From Gigaspora rosea (taxonomy: Eukaryota > Glomeromycota > Glomeromycetes > Diversisporales > Gigasporaceae), in assembly GCA_003550325.1 (NCBI GenBank), contig QKWP01000029.1:230117-294116 (forward strand): a stretch of DNA of 64,000 bases, given 5' to 3'. Shown in pieces: positions 9,813 through 21,075 of the stretch. Below the pieces are notes generated by a model. The model was not told where the DNA came from and made no database searches. It saw only the letters and a program-made list of their open reading frames with translations. A program made the position numbers and the translations under genes. How positions within the stretch are numbered: the first letter of the stretch is position 1; each line of letters begins with the position of its first letter.

Positions 9813-12641
9813 TCAGGCATCATTAAGATATAAAATAAATAGAATCTCTGAGTTAATCGATGAATGTTTGAATATAGAATTTTCGCAAAAACTTGTTGTA
9901 TGTTCAGCTTTAAAATTATCAATTTTTTTATCAGCCTTTTCAAAAATATTCACATAGTAATTTGTTTTTGTCCAACCGTTTAAAACCTCTTGAATATCAC
10001 GAGCCGAAGGTCGTTCATAAGCAATTTGTTCCATGCATCTATTCGCCAATTCAGTATAAGGTGATGGTATTTCTTCTGAAAATTTTGGACGAAGACCATT
10101 ACAAATAAGGTCAATATTGTTCTGATAATTAGGTTTTCCAGCAGATATTTCCCACATAATTATACCAAAAGAGTAAATATCAGATGCTGTAATATATGGT
10201 TCATTCTTTAATACTTCCGGAGCCATGTAAGGTAACACCCCACAACGATTGCTATGCTCTGTCATATTCGTTGATATTGAGAGTCCCAAATCTGCAATAT
10301 ATGCATCATGCAAACTATTTTGCAATATATTACCACTATGTAAATCTCGATGGATGCGATTTTTAGAATGAATTGTCTGAAGATCTGATGCAATATGAAG
10401 CAATATAGCAATTTTATCTTTCCACTTCATTTGTGCTATAGAACTTAGATTATCACGTAGAGATTTCTTTGCTGCATATTCAAGAACAAAAATATAATTT
10501 TTGGAATTATTGTCTTTTGTTATGCCATAGCATTCTAAAAATGTGGGATTCTCATTATGCATATCAAAATATGCTTTCAACTATATTATTAAATTTTTGA
10601 TATTATATATATTAGTAGTGAACTCATAATTTAATGTATAAATATATAGGTAATGGTGCTGACATTTATTAGGTAATGTTTTTTATTTTAGGGGTGGGTA
10701 AGAGCCAAACCTTTACTTAGTTAAATCAAGTAATCTTATTGGTTGAATATATTACCTGGGGAGGGGGTAGGCCTCTGTAGTAAATTAATATTAGATAATA
10801 AATGTCAGCGCCTTAATCTTACCTCTTCTTTAAATGAATTACAATAATTTTTAATCTCTGGTGACCTATCGAGTGATTTAAGTGCGACATCTCTCATTAC
10901 ATTGTTTTGATCTCTCCACCTAGCATGAAAAACTGTTGAAAATCCGCCTTGTCCTATTTCTTTGATAATTTCAAATTCGCTATAAGGAATCCATGGACAA
11001 TCAACTTCATTCAATATTCTTTTTAAATCTTCATCTATATCAAACCTTGGAATTCTTTTGCATATACCTAAAAATTTTAAAATATTTTAAGTTTTTCATA
11101 ATTATAACAGACAACTCCAGTGATAATACTTACCCGATGTTGAATTTTTACCCCTAATCCATCATTAAATATATTATATTAGTATATATAAATAACTTGT
11201 TAATAAAAAACCCCATTTACCTTTGAAACCAATAATTCGCCATTTGCAAATCTGTTGATGTTCCAATTCCTTTTTTGTAACAATTGCTAAGAGCATACAT
11301 TCCATTAATATTTTCCATCTTTGCTGATTCTTCATAATTAATAAACGCTTTATGCGCATCTTTATTAACGCCAATTCCATCTTGGTAGCAAACTCCAATG
11401 CTATATATTCCGTCACTATTTCCCCCATTAGCAGATATTTGATAGTAATCGAATGCTTTACGTTCATCTCTTTTAACTCCAACTCCCTTCTCATAAAAAA
11501 CCCCCATATAAAACATTCCATTAGGAGTCGCCATTTTATCCGATCCTTCTTCATGGTTCATATCAGCGGATTTTTTGTAACATATAAATGCCTTATAACT
11601 ATCCCTTTCGACACCAATCCCATTTTCATAACAACGTCCGAGATTGTATTCTCCTTCAGGATTGCCATCTTCAGCTGACTTTGAATACCATTTAAATGCT
11701 TTATGTTCGTCCATTTCAATTCCAATACCCTTTTCATGAAAAACTCCCATATAAAATATCCCATCAGAACTACTCATTTTATCCAAGCCTTTCCTGTGGC
11801 GCATACCAGCAGATTTTCTGTAATATATAAATGCCATAAAAGTATCCTTTTCTACTCCAATTCCATTTTCATAACAACGTCCTAGACTGTATTCTGCTTC
11901 AGAATAACCTCCTGCAGCAGATTTTAAATACCATTTAAATGCTTCTTCTTTATTCTCATTAGTACCTATACCATTTTCATAACAGCGTCCAAGATGATAT
12001 TGTCCCTCAGAATTACCATCTTTAGTGTATTTCAAATACCATTCAAATGCCTTATGTTCATCATTTTTAACACCAACACCATTTCTATAACAATATCCAA
12101 CAAAATTTATTCCTTTAGTACAAGTATACCCAACCTCTACTGATTTCTGATAATTAATAAATGCCTCATATTCGTTTTTTTCAACTCCAATTCCATTAAA
12201 ATAACAATAACCGACATTGTACGCTCCTCTTGCGTTTCCCATATTTGCCGATTTTTGATAATAAATGAATGACTCATGTTCATCCTTTACAACTCCGATT
12301 CCTTCACCATAACAATAACCAACATTATACATTCCTCTGGCGTCTCCCATATTTGCCAATTTTTGATAATAAATGAATGCCTTACATTCATCCTTTTCAA
12401 CTCCAATTTCATTTTGATAACAATATGCAACGTTAAATGTTCCATCAGCATTTCCCATCTCTGCCGATTTTTGATAATAAATGAATGCTTTATATTCATC
12501 CTTTTCTGTCCCAATTCCATCTTTATAGCAATTTCCGACATAATTTGCACCATTAGCATCCCCTTTCTCAGCTAATTTTTGATAATTAATTAATGTCTCA
12601 TGCTCATTCTTTTCAATTCCAATCCCAATAACGTTACACAT
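9813..12641 (-). CDS. Sel1-repeat / TKL-type protein kinase fusion
   Basis: Minus-strand gene in four exons: 12641-11221, 11153-11134, 11067-10823 and 10580-9813. The frame is continuous (about 817 residues). Introns are GT-AG, of 67, 66 and 242 nt, and exon 2 is a 20-nt microexon. Exon 1 encodes about a dozen Sel1 units of the form GIGVEKDEHKAFIYYQKSA, predicted interaction repeats. Exons 3-4 encode a complete kinase domain: Gly-loop GQGGFSTVF, Lys in VALKSL, catalytic HRDLHSGNIL, metal-binding ADLG in place of DFG, and MAPE. The upstream boundary is uncertain: a partial Sel1 unit precedes 12641 after a TAA at about 12680, and the N-terminal region seen in the paralogue at 26012 is missing. 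The protein may therefore be 5'-truncated. Intron 3 is enlarged by a miniature element. The stop TGA lies in an inverted-repeat terminus. Kinase identity is strong; a functional full-length gene is less certain. Confidence 0.8.
10651..10815. mobile_element. miniature inverted-repeat element inside kinase intron 3
   Basis: GGTGCTGACATTTATTA near 10655-10671 faces its inverse TAATAAATGTCAGCGCC at 10796-10812. The element nearly fills intron 3. It is absent from the equivalent intron of the paralogue (31824-31905), which is only about 82 nt. It stops a few bases short of the GTAAGA donor, so splicing may be unaffected. Confidence 0.6.
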
Positions 12642-14100
12642 CTCTGCTGATTTTGGATAATAAATAAAAGCCTTATCTTAACTAATTTTATTCGATGAAT
12701 CGTCGATTTGTCCCGGCCTCTTTAAAAATGGATTATTTTAAATAAACATTTGATGCAAAAATATATATGTCACAGATCAGATTAAAATTTGCGTCATTTA
12801 TAATTTACAGCAATGCAGAGTTTTTATTAAGGCTGGGATGGGAGTCTATACTGCGAAATTATTATGATTTTTGTCTGACGGATTTTTAATTGACGCATAG
12901 CATATATCACATCGCGTAATATTTATTTATTTTTTTGTAACTTTCACAGTATTGTGATACCTATCTAAGTTTGCTCCGAGTCGGTAATTGCCGATACTTA
13001 AACTTCCTGGAAATACTTTCGGTATTGATGGGCACTGCGCAGGATTTACTATTATTCAATAGGCCGGTCCGCGATAACATTTTTTGTTAAAAGGATGATT
13101 AACAAAATATTTTATAACAATTAGTAATTATGTGATTTGTGATTTGGTGTAGTTTACCAAGAATCGCATTAAAGCGAACCGCGTAATTTTGTTCTGTGTT
13201 ATTAGAAAATTCCGCAAAATTGACAATCACTAACTTTTAAACAGAATTAAATTTAATTTTACCGAAATGTCCGAGGGCTGAAGATTGAAAACTGCCGAAA
13301 TACAAGTGTTACTGAAGTTAAATGTAGTTAAATATTACTAAAATTATTTAATATTAAATAGTTATGGATTGATAGATTATTTGTGATACTCGCGGTTGAA
13401 GCTGAAAAATGGTTAAAATTGGAAATTTTAATATTTTTGATATGGAAATTCCAAAATTTGGTTTGGATCCATTTTTTTAAAACCGTATAAAAGAACTTCC
13501 AAATATGGAAACTCTACATAAATGTTGAGTTAATATCACATGCTAATCAGCCAATCAAAATCGTGAAAAAATATCAAACTCGAAACGAAGACCAAAGAAA
13601 TTTAATCGAATTTATATTAAAAGTTCAAAGTAAATGCCCGTTTAACGTTATTCAAGTAGACAAACACGCCTTTATTGGTTTAAATTGGTGTTAGCTACAT
13701 TACTAACTTATAACCATCATGATTTAAAAAATTATTAACTCCTTAATTTTGTATGCGGTTCTGCATCTAAAAACTTGAATATTTCATATGATTATATACT
13801 ATTATTCTATCGAAACCTTTAAATATTTATGACCTTGTTTTACATATCGAATTACTCGGTACTTATATAAATTTCTTGCTACAACATAAGAACTTTTGTA
13901 ACAAGAGAAAAAAATAGTGAATTTAATGACTATTATTTATATATTTCAATATTTTTAAAAAAAATTTCTATATAACGCATACAAAAAAATTACATATTCT
14001 AAAATTTACCCTATATTAGCTTTGCTAAGCCGTTTAAGTTTTTTTTTTTTTTTATCTTTTTTCGTACAAAAAAAAACAAGATTTTGCCAATGTAGTGGTA
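12642..14100. other. gene-free AT-rich gap upstream of the Sel1-kinase gene
   Basis: No coding region is supported, although this is where the missing N-terminal exon of the Sel1-kinase gene would be expected. A TTGATGGGCACTGCGCAGG stretch at about 13026 resembles the ends of the GATGGGCAA elements at 19830 and 44413. The remainder is low-complexity AT-rich DNA. Confidence 0.4.
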
Positions 14101-14256
14101 ATTCGGTGGCTTACTTCTCACAAAAGGGGGATGAGAGGAAGTTATTATAAAAACTTTTCCGAAATGATCCGTGATATTATTAAAATTTTCCGAAATTTCT
14201 GTATATATAGTGAGGGGGAAGGCAGAAGGGGGGGAGGGTAACGTAAACCACCGAAT
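14101..14256. mobile_element. 156-bp TA-flanked miniature element
   Basis: The ends ATTCGGTGGCTTAC and GTAAACCACCGAAT are inverted repeats with one gap. TA dinucleotides flank both sides (14099-14100, 14257-14258), as expected for Tc1/mariner-type targets. The interior has unusual G-runs (GGGGGGG near 14230). It lies about 80 bp upstream of the gene at 14339. Confidence 0.65.
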
Positions 14257-14338
14257 TAAATTGGTCTGGCCTTACTTATAACTTCGGCAGGTGAAACGTA
14301 AAAAGTATATCATGTGATTATAATCGTTTGTGACTCAC

Positions 14339-14698
14339 ATGTCAGTACATATAAACCAATTTTCAATATTATCACTTATTAATAACATGTTTAAATCAGT
14401 TTTCAACCGCAAATGGTGCAAATACATGAAAAATCTAAATTACTCTAATAGTGCAACGCTTTGGGACGTATTTAGGTCCTTCGTTGATCAAAGAATAGCA
14501 AGAGAATGTAGTTCTCTCAATTCATTGTTTAATGAAATAGTCTCAATGATTAATATATCACAAACCACCGTGCATAACTTTTATGATCGTAGAACAAATC
14601 CACAAGTAACTACAGTGAATGAAATTAGTAGAAGAGCCAATGGAGAAGTAGGAAAAAATAATTTAAACTATATTTGTCCCATTTTTATGAATTTCTGA
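14339..14698 (+). CDS. small HTH-like protein, unrecognised
   Basis: A 119-residue frame from ATG 14339 to TGA 14698. A GTG three codons upstream is in frame, but ATG is the likely start. The C-terminal half has the spacing of a short helix-turn-helix (ISQTTVHNFYDRRTNPQVTT), resembling a family of small HTH-like domains I associate with these fungi. That link is from memory of family style, not a search. The N-terminus is hydrophobic/aromatic with no clear signal peptide. No introns are evident. The TA-flanked miniature element just upstream could alter its promoter. Function unknown; a DNA-binding role is only an inference. Confidence 0.5.
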   Translation: MSVHINQFSILSLINNMFKSVFNRKWCKYMKNLNYSNSATLWDVFRSFVDQRIARECSSLNSLFNEIVSMINISQTTVHNFYDRRTNPQVTTVNEISRRANGEVGKNNLNYICPIFMNF

Positions 14699-15342
14699 AT
14701 ATTCAGTAAGAAATAGAATTATGTAATTTATCAATTTATCGATTTAAAATATGTGGGATTATTATCTAAGTACGTTAAGTATTATGATATACAAGTGCGA
14801 GTGGACCGATAATAATGTTTCCACTAAATTAACACGACAGTAAGCCTTAAATAAGAATTCATAAACTTGTATAATTTATTTTACAATTACATCAATTAAT
14901 AAATATAATTTATGCAGCATGAGTGAAATGAGAGATATTATGAGTAGTAAATATTAATGAATTTGAGTGGATTATTGATTAAAAATCAATAAAAATGAGG
15001 TCCATGAATTTGAGTAATTTATATTAATATATCAACAAATAAATAATGCGTATGTACCTATCAAGAATATATTGTCAGATTTGTTTTTTTTTTTGAGCCT
15101 TTTTACGGAGATGGATACATGTATAAATGAAAACACTTGGCACAATCAAAATTTGTGATTCTAAATCTGACATCAAATAGAAAAAAATTAAATTAAGGGT
15201 GCTCTCAAGCATCTCCCTCAATGTGAGCAGCTAGTAAACGAGATCGTGCACAAGCGTCATAATTATCTTACGGCAATTTGGCTGAAGGTTCATAGTGCAA
15301 AATGCGGTTCTTAAACTTTAGCCAATAGACGCAACTCTATGA
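14699..15342. other. gene-free gap with a small hairpin
   Basis: AT-rich with no supported gene. Near 15200-15220 the sequence GGTGCTCTCAAGCATC forms a stem with a CTCA loop. It resembles a second hairpin at 19359-19374, suggesting both are ends or parts of one dispersed element. Confidence 0.4.
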
Positions 15343-15688
15343 TAAGGCCACGCAAAGTTAATTTTTCGTTTTGCATAATATGGTGTTCCAAAATTCCAGT
15401 CGGCGGGTCGGGGGTTTTTTTTGTTTAATCTATGTAAATTATTAAACTCATGTTCATATATAAGGCCACACAAAGTAATTTCCGGTTTGCGGTTTCATAG
15501 CGTGGAATCATAAAATTTGGGATTTTTTTGGATCTATCGGGTAATTCCGGAAAATTAAGGTCACCGGGGGAAAAATTAAATAGCAAAAATGGAATAATTG
15601 GCACAATTGGAATTTAAAAAAATTTTTTTTTATTTTGAAAAATTGGGTCAGCGAGTTGTGCAAAACGAAAAATTAATTTGCATGGCTA
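15343..15688. mobile_element. inverted-repeat element, AAGGCCACGCAAAG family, copy 1
   Basis: Left arm TAAGGCCACGCAAAGTTAAT (continuing to TTTTTCGTTTTGCA) faces TGCAAAACGAAAAATTAATT...CATGGCTA at the right. An internal second left-arm-like sequence at about 15460 suggests two nested or tandem copies. There is no coding capacity. The family recurs at 15826-16142 and 18949-19304. Confidence 0.65.
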
Positions 15689-15825
15689 AAAAAAAACGGT
15701 CCAGCCATCTTTTTTTTCATTACGATGACAAGCTCACTTGGTCCTAATAATATTCCGCTAATTAAAAATTGAACCCCGATTTATCAATTTAGGTGCTTGT
15801 AATCAATTAGACAACAATCTTTATT

Positions 15826-16142
15826 AGGCCACGTAAAGTTGATTTTTCGGTTTGCATTATATAGATTCCAAAATTCGGGATGGACGGATTTTTTTAATTT
15901 AATTTACTGCAAATAGAATAATGTTTCATATTTAAGGTTATACAAGGTTAATTTTTCATTTTGCACAACAAGGAATCAAAAAATTGGACCGGCAGTCATA
16001 TTTTTCTTGTCAGTCCTATCGGACAATTACGGAAAATTAAGGTCTCCATCGGGTGACACCGGATGAAAATAGCGGGAAAAAAATATATGTCAAAAATCGA
16101 ACAATAGGCACAATTAGGATCTAAAAAAAAAAAAAAAATTGA
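15826..16142. mobile_element. AAGGCCACG-family element, copy 2 (right end lost)
   Basis: It begins with TTAGGCCACGTAAAGTTGAT and shares a long collinear match with copy 3 (AATTCGGGA-GGACGG, then GGACCGGCAGTCATA, then TCTCCATCGGGTGACACC). It ends in a poly-A tract and GAAAAAAGGG, without the right arm. It is truncated and non-coding. Confidence 0.65.
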
Positions 16143-16266
16143 AAAAAGGGAGGCGTTGAAACATAGTTTAAAACTTCACATTATCCGAGCACAGGCATCA
16201 TATTGATATTTATTTAAAGCAACTGTACTATACAAACACTTGAATAATACAACTTAAAAAGACATG

Positions 16267-16922
16267 CTAATTAATCATTCTCTCATATGTTAATGTTTCT
16301 GAAATTGAATAATTATAGTAGAAAATAGAAGATTTCAAATTCTCTAGGAGATAGCCGATAACTTTAACATTAAGTCTGTTGACTTTATCTCCTTTTCTTG
16401 CATTATTCATATTTAAAAGGATTCTAGAAAGTGTCGTTCTTTGTTCATCCCAAAATAGTTTAAATTTAGTAAGTGATACAGCAATATTTGGAATGATTTT
16501 GATTTCATAAGGCTGGGTAAATCTATTCTTTTTTTTTTTGCTTCTTTTAATTTAATATTATCTATGTGAGGTTTAAGGTCGTCATTAATCTTCAAAAATT
16601 CTTTGATAATGTTCAAAATTTGTTCTGAGAAAGCTTGTAAAATTGTTTCATATTCTTTAGTTTCATAAGATAATGATTTTAATTCTTCAATGATATTTTC
16701 CTCACGAATCGTTTTATCATCAATAAGAGCTATAACCGCTTTCGAATTCGCAATATAACCTAATAGTTTGGTGTAGTGGTCAACAGACTTCTCAGCCAAG
16801 TCTAGAAACTCCAAACGGAATTTAATGATTTCCTTTAAATGATTTTTAATAGGAATGTCATCAGTCTTCATTTGTATGCAATCCGAAAATAGTATGATAC
16901 ATTGTTCTATACTATCTTTCAC
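16267..16922 (-). pseudogene. coiled-coil protein gene split at an 11-nt A run
   Basis: The minus strand has an open frame from about 16922 (GTG; no ATG in frame, so a 5' exon is probably missing). It encodes a Leu/Ile/Lys/Glu-rich helical segment with heptad-like spacing. At an A(11) run (16529-16539, T on the plus strand) the good coding sequence moves to another frame, which continues for about 87 residues (NRFTQPYEIKIIP...YERMIN) to TAG at 16267-16269. Either a one-base indel inactivated it, or the homopolymer is a sequencing error, or slippage rescues it. The combined product would be about 215 residues. No catalytic motif is visible; I do not recognise the family. Confidence 0.55.
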
Positions 16923-16969
16923 TATGATTAGATCGTCGGACTCTCATTTTTCGTTAATTTTAAAAATTA

Positions 16970-18442
16970 ATTATACGATTCGGAATTCTTCAATATTCCA
17001 ATTTATAGAAGAGAACCCATTACGTATTTATTTAAATTAATAATGTGAATAGATACGTCACTCTTTGAATTATAACCTGTTTGGTGTTGTGACGCATAGA
17101 TTATTTATTGTTAGAGAAATTGAGGTTTTTAAATTTCTCGCAGCGTACAGCGTACAATGTTTGATGGACAAAACCAATGATAAAAATTCTCATAAACAGT
17201 GGAGGTCTTAATAAATTAGGCAACTTTAAAAAGAAGTAACCAATGGTCGCATTAAAGAAAAAATGCAAAGCAATTATAAACTAATTAATATTAAACAAGT
17301 TAAATCGTGATCGATAAGGATTTTTCCGTGGGAAACTTTACTTATAATTACTTGTAATGTAGAAAATCCAAAAGCTTCAACCTTTACTATATAGAGATAA
17401 ATTTCTCAGATTATATTTCTCAAATTAGCAATCTTGATAAAGCGTGAGAACTTTTTCACAGTACGCCTTGTAAAAAAAGGTACACAATGGTAGCTATTCA
17501 TTGAACTGAAAATCCTTTCCTTACTCTTCTAAATTTAACTGATATCTGACTCCCACCCCTGTAAAGAGATAGATCTTGATTTTCAAAATCGTATCCAATG
17601 AAAATTATAATATGAAATTCGATCATTAGAAAAGTATGATAAATAAAATAGGCAGTTAGCGTAATAAATATGATAAATAAATAGACAATTAACGTAATAA
17701 TATGTATGATAAAGAATGATTAACAAAAGCTAATTAAAAAGCTAATAGTGACGAACGTAATATTTTTATATATCTTAAAGTTATAAAATACATTATTTAT
17801 ATTAATTAAACTTTGTTTTAAAATGTCCTACTTTATCGCTTGCATGCCAGCATTCTACTTACGATCATAGTCTTCTAGAAAAATTTTTCGCAAATCAGTT
17901 TCTGCGCTTATAATTTTGTAAATAGTGTCTTCCTACTATTGTATTGATATGTAAAACATGATTATATGGCAGATGTAATCAAGAAATTAACTCGAAAAAA
18001 AAAAACATCAAATGAAATGATATGGATTCTGATATGTAAAAAAAAAACATATTTAAAAATATTCTCACGCTTGTTCCTCACCATGTATTATATTTAAAAA
18101 AATAATTTGAAGTTAAATTTTTATTTGCAGGAAGAATTCTAGTGAACTTCCTCAACACTAGGGATATTCCTGTTCACCAAACTCGGTTCGGCCATTTTTG
18201 ATCACTTAAACTCGAGTTTTGTTATCACATAATTTTAATTATCATATTTCAAACTCATCGTACTTAAAAATTTATTATTTAATTAAAAGTTAATTTCTAG
18301 CGATGACGGAATTGGGCTTTTGATTTTTTTTTTTTTTACATAAATATGTAAAAACATTTTTCTTTTTTTTATTTATTTAAATTATTTGAACCTTTTGCGG
18401 TGAACGAAAAAAACCAGACCAGAACAATTTGAACTTTGTGCG
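16970..18442. other. gene-free AT-rich gap
   Basis: No gene or convincing repeat was recognised. Several tandem-like AAATAGACAATTAACGTAATA variants occur at 17640-17705. Confidence 0.4.
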
Positions 18443-18948
18443 ATGAATAAACAACGATACCTGAACAATTTGTTAATTCGAATGCGAATGAATTTACTTC
18501 CTCTTCAAGCTCGACATCTCAAGTTGAACTTGAAACTAGCAACCCGACCTCTAAAACGATTGAAGAAGGATCCTTCTGGGACGAACTTACTGAAAATGAT
18601 AACAAATGGCATTGCAAGCATTGTCAGACTTTCTATTCAATGAATACGGGCCTCTCTACAATTATTCATATTTCAAACGTAATCATCCTGAAAACGGACC
18701 GGACAAATGCTGCTATAAAGGTAATTTCGATCCAGATAGTGCCGAAGTGGTTATATAAATAAACCAATATCTCTTTAAATGGATTATTACAGACCAGCAA
18801 GCATTTTTATTGTTGAAAATAAAGATATTCAACTGTTTATTAATAAAATAACACCATGCTATTCTCTTCCATCAAGACAGTTTGTTGTGCAAAGTAATTT
18901 AAGATTATATCATGAAAAGCAAAGGCCTTTGAATCAGGTGTTATTGAT
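18443..18948 (+). pseudogene. BED-zinc-finger hAT transposase, 5' remnant
   Basis: In the frame from 18478 the sequence reads SFWDELTENDNKWHCKHC with a following Y and a Thr/Ser-rich helix. After a one-base shift, KRNHPENGPDKC supplies the His of a BED-type zinc finger (Trp, CxxC, H...HP). Downstream in shifting frames are ITDQQAF and VENKDIQLFI, then LPSRQFV. This is the order seen at the N-terminus of hAT-family transposases, which bind their element ends through the BED finger. Several frameshifts and stops make it non-functional. It is cut off at about 18948 by an AAGGCCACG-family element, and the catalytic DDE part is missing. Confidence 0.75.
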
Positions 18949-19187
18949 AAAATTCGGGACGGACGGACGTATTTTTTTTTAATTTAATTAATGTTTACAT
19001 TTAAGGTTATACAAAGTTAATTTTTCATTTTGCACAACAAGGAATCAAAAAATTGGACCGGCAGTCATATTTTTCTTGCCAGTCCTATCGGACAATTACG
19101 GAAAATTAAGGTCTCCATCGGGTGACACCAGATGAAAATAGCGGGAAAAAATAGATGTCAAAAATCGAAAAATAGGCACAATTGGGA

Positions 19188-19243
<56 letters not shown>

Positions 19244-19304
19244 AATATTGTAAAAATGGGGCGGTGGGTAATGCAAAACGAAAAATCAACTTTGCGTGGC
19301 CTTA
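18949..19304. mobile_element. AAGGCCACG-family element, copy 3 (left end lost), with A(49) run
   Basis: Its right arm TGCAAAACGAAAAATCAACT...GCGTGGCCTTA (19272-19304) is the perfect inverse of the family's left arm. Its body aligns with copy 2. A run of 49 A occupies 19191-19239. It truncates the hAT transposase remnant on its left. Confidence 0.7.
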
Positions 19305-19829
19305 ATAAAGTAATATGAATTAACTCTTATATTAAATACATCGATTAAAGCAATGATTTTAACTAGGGGCGTTCTCAAACGCCTTAATCAATAAGTAAAA
19401 AATGTCGGAAAATAAAATTTATTTGCGAAAAATATTTTAAATTAGTCAAGCGGGTTAATCATTTGCGTAGTTTGATAAAGCTTATTACGCAAATATGACA
19501 TTTTTATTAGCAAAAAAAAAATATTGAAATGAGTATGCCGTTTGAATCAACAAACTTTTTACAATAAACCACCTTTTTTTATACCTAACTTGAAAAATTC
19601 CACAATCTATTGAGTTTTCAAAGAGATCGCTCAAGTATTATTTTTCCATATTCAGCAACGAATTATTATTTTATTTCACGCACTAAATGTTTTTATTCTC
19701 GCTCGGATTCTTGTTATTTAACATAAACTTTATTAAATATTAAGAAGATACATGATGGGAGTGTGCTCCACTTCACTACTTCCTCCTCCATCTTGACATA
19801 TTTTGTACTCTTTCCAATTTTACTATATG
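19305..19829. other. gene-free gap with a perfect hairpin
   Basis: GGCGTTCTCAAACGCC at about 19359-19374 is a perfect 6-bp stem with a CTCA loop. The rest is AT-rich without a supported gene. Confidence 0.4.
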
Positions 19830-20203
19830 TAGTGATGGGCAACGCGCGGGATCAGCCGCGCGGGATTTTAATATAAGATTTTCTGGCCTGCATTAGCATA
19901 TCATCTGGCCTGCATTAACAAATTACCCGGCCTGCTTTAACATAAGTGTATAAAAATATTATGCATTTAAATGAATAAAGATTCCTGGTTCGCGCTTGGT
20001 CTAATAATATTTTGGGGAACTGTTTTTGCGCTTTAATTTTCTTGATCGTATAACTACCTAATCAGTCAATATGATTGATCTATTTTAATCGAATTTATAA
20101 CATTATATTCGACCATTGACTTAACTCGATCAATGATAGGTCATTATATAATCGAGTCAATAGACTATTTTTACGCAATAAGAGACTACCTTGTCCATCT
20201 CTA
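19830..20203. mobile_element. GATGGGCAA-family miniature element, copy 1
   Basis: Left end TAGTGATGGGCAACGCGCGG; the right end TTGTCCATCTCTA is its approximate inverse. The left part is a GC-rich palindromic cluster (GCGCGGGATCAGCCGCGCGG), then TCTGGCCTGCATTA repeated about three times. Shared sequence with 23888-24110 shows both belong to one family. Non-coding. Confidence 0.6.
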
Positions 20204-21075
20204 GTTGTAATTTACAATCTCAGGGATTATCAATGTTCGTATATTCAGAAATCAGATTTTGGACAAAGGAATTATTGTGGCTTACAAAATAATGTTCCTT
20301 TGATCAAATTTTGCAGACCGCCGTTCAATTGGTGATTTTCTTAATAAATATTCAATGCAAACAAACCTTTTTATATATCCTCAAACCAACACCTACATTC
20401 TCAAAAACAACATTATTCAATCGCATAATATATCATGTGATTTTATGTGTTAGTTGCGATTTGCAAATTTGATCAAAGATACTTAATTTTGCAAACCGTG
20501 ATAAGATTCACAACATTGATTTTTTGTTTCCACAAATTCATCAATAAACTGTGACAATTGTTAATACAGCTACCGATATTTGTCTGGTTTATTAGTTCGT
20601 ACACAAATTTTAACAAATGTTGCTACAATAAATTATTTGCGAGATGACAACGCCGAATCCGGTAATTTATTATCAACCATAACATCCTTAACGTAATATT
20701 ATGTGATTTGTACGATTAAAATCCTGTCGAAACGATTAAAATGCTGATCATAATAAATTTAATTCGTATTTAAGGTATTACTTTGGTAACGCTCAATTGA
20801 GTGCCGAATATATTTGTCTATATAGAGGTTATGCCAATATATTGGGAATAAAAACGTTTTCAAGATTCATGTAATTGAAATGGCATTTTCTGACGAATTT
20901 AAATTTTAATTCAAGTTAAATATTGGTTATTATTTATATGCAGTACAATTTTAATTATACATTAGCTTAATAAAAGATTGATAATTTTAAATTAATTCTT
21001 CGAAGATATAATGTTCTAAAAAATTTATATCAAAATACGGAATCGAAATTTCGTGTACTGGCTTCACCAAATATA
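20204..21075. other. gene-free AT-rich gap
   Basis: No gene is supported. It lies downstream of the ISG12-like gene and probably holds that gene's 3' flank. Confidence 0.4.

Larger units (their letters stand above)
8038..9825. mobile_element. putative 1.8-kb inverted-repeat element
   Basis: GATGCCTGAC at 8042-8051 is the perfect inverse of GTCAGGCATC at 9812-9821. The ends are the same family as the 161-bp element at 6691-6851. Subterminal regions (8274-8390 and 9706-9800) are dense in TGACGAA/TTCGTCA motifs. A clear target duplication was not seen. The element abuts the kinase gene and supplies that gene's stop codon. It contains one decayed coding fragment and one small open frame. Confidence 0.5.

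Noticed and set aside
11352..12575. Plus-strand frames with Ser/Ile/Asn-rich repeats
   Set aside because: They are antisense to the Sel1 repeats, whose periodicity keeps the opposite strand open.
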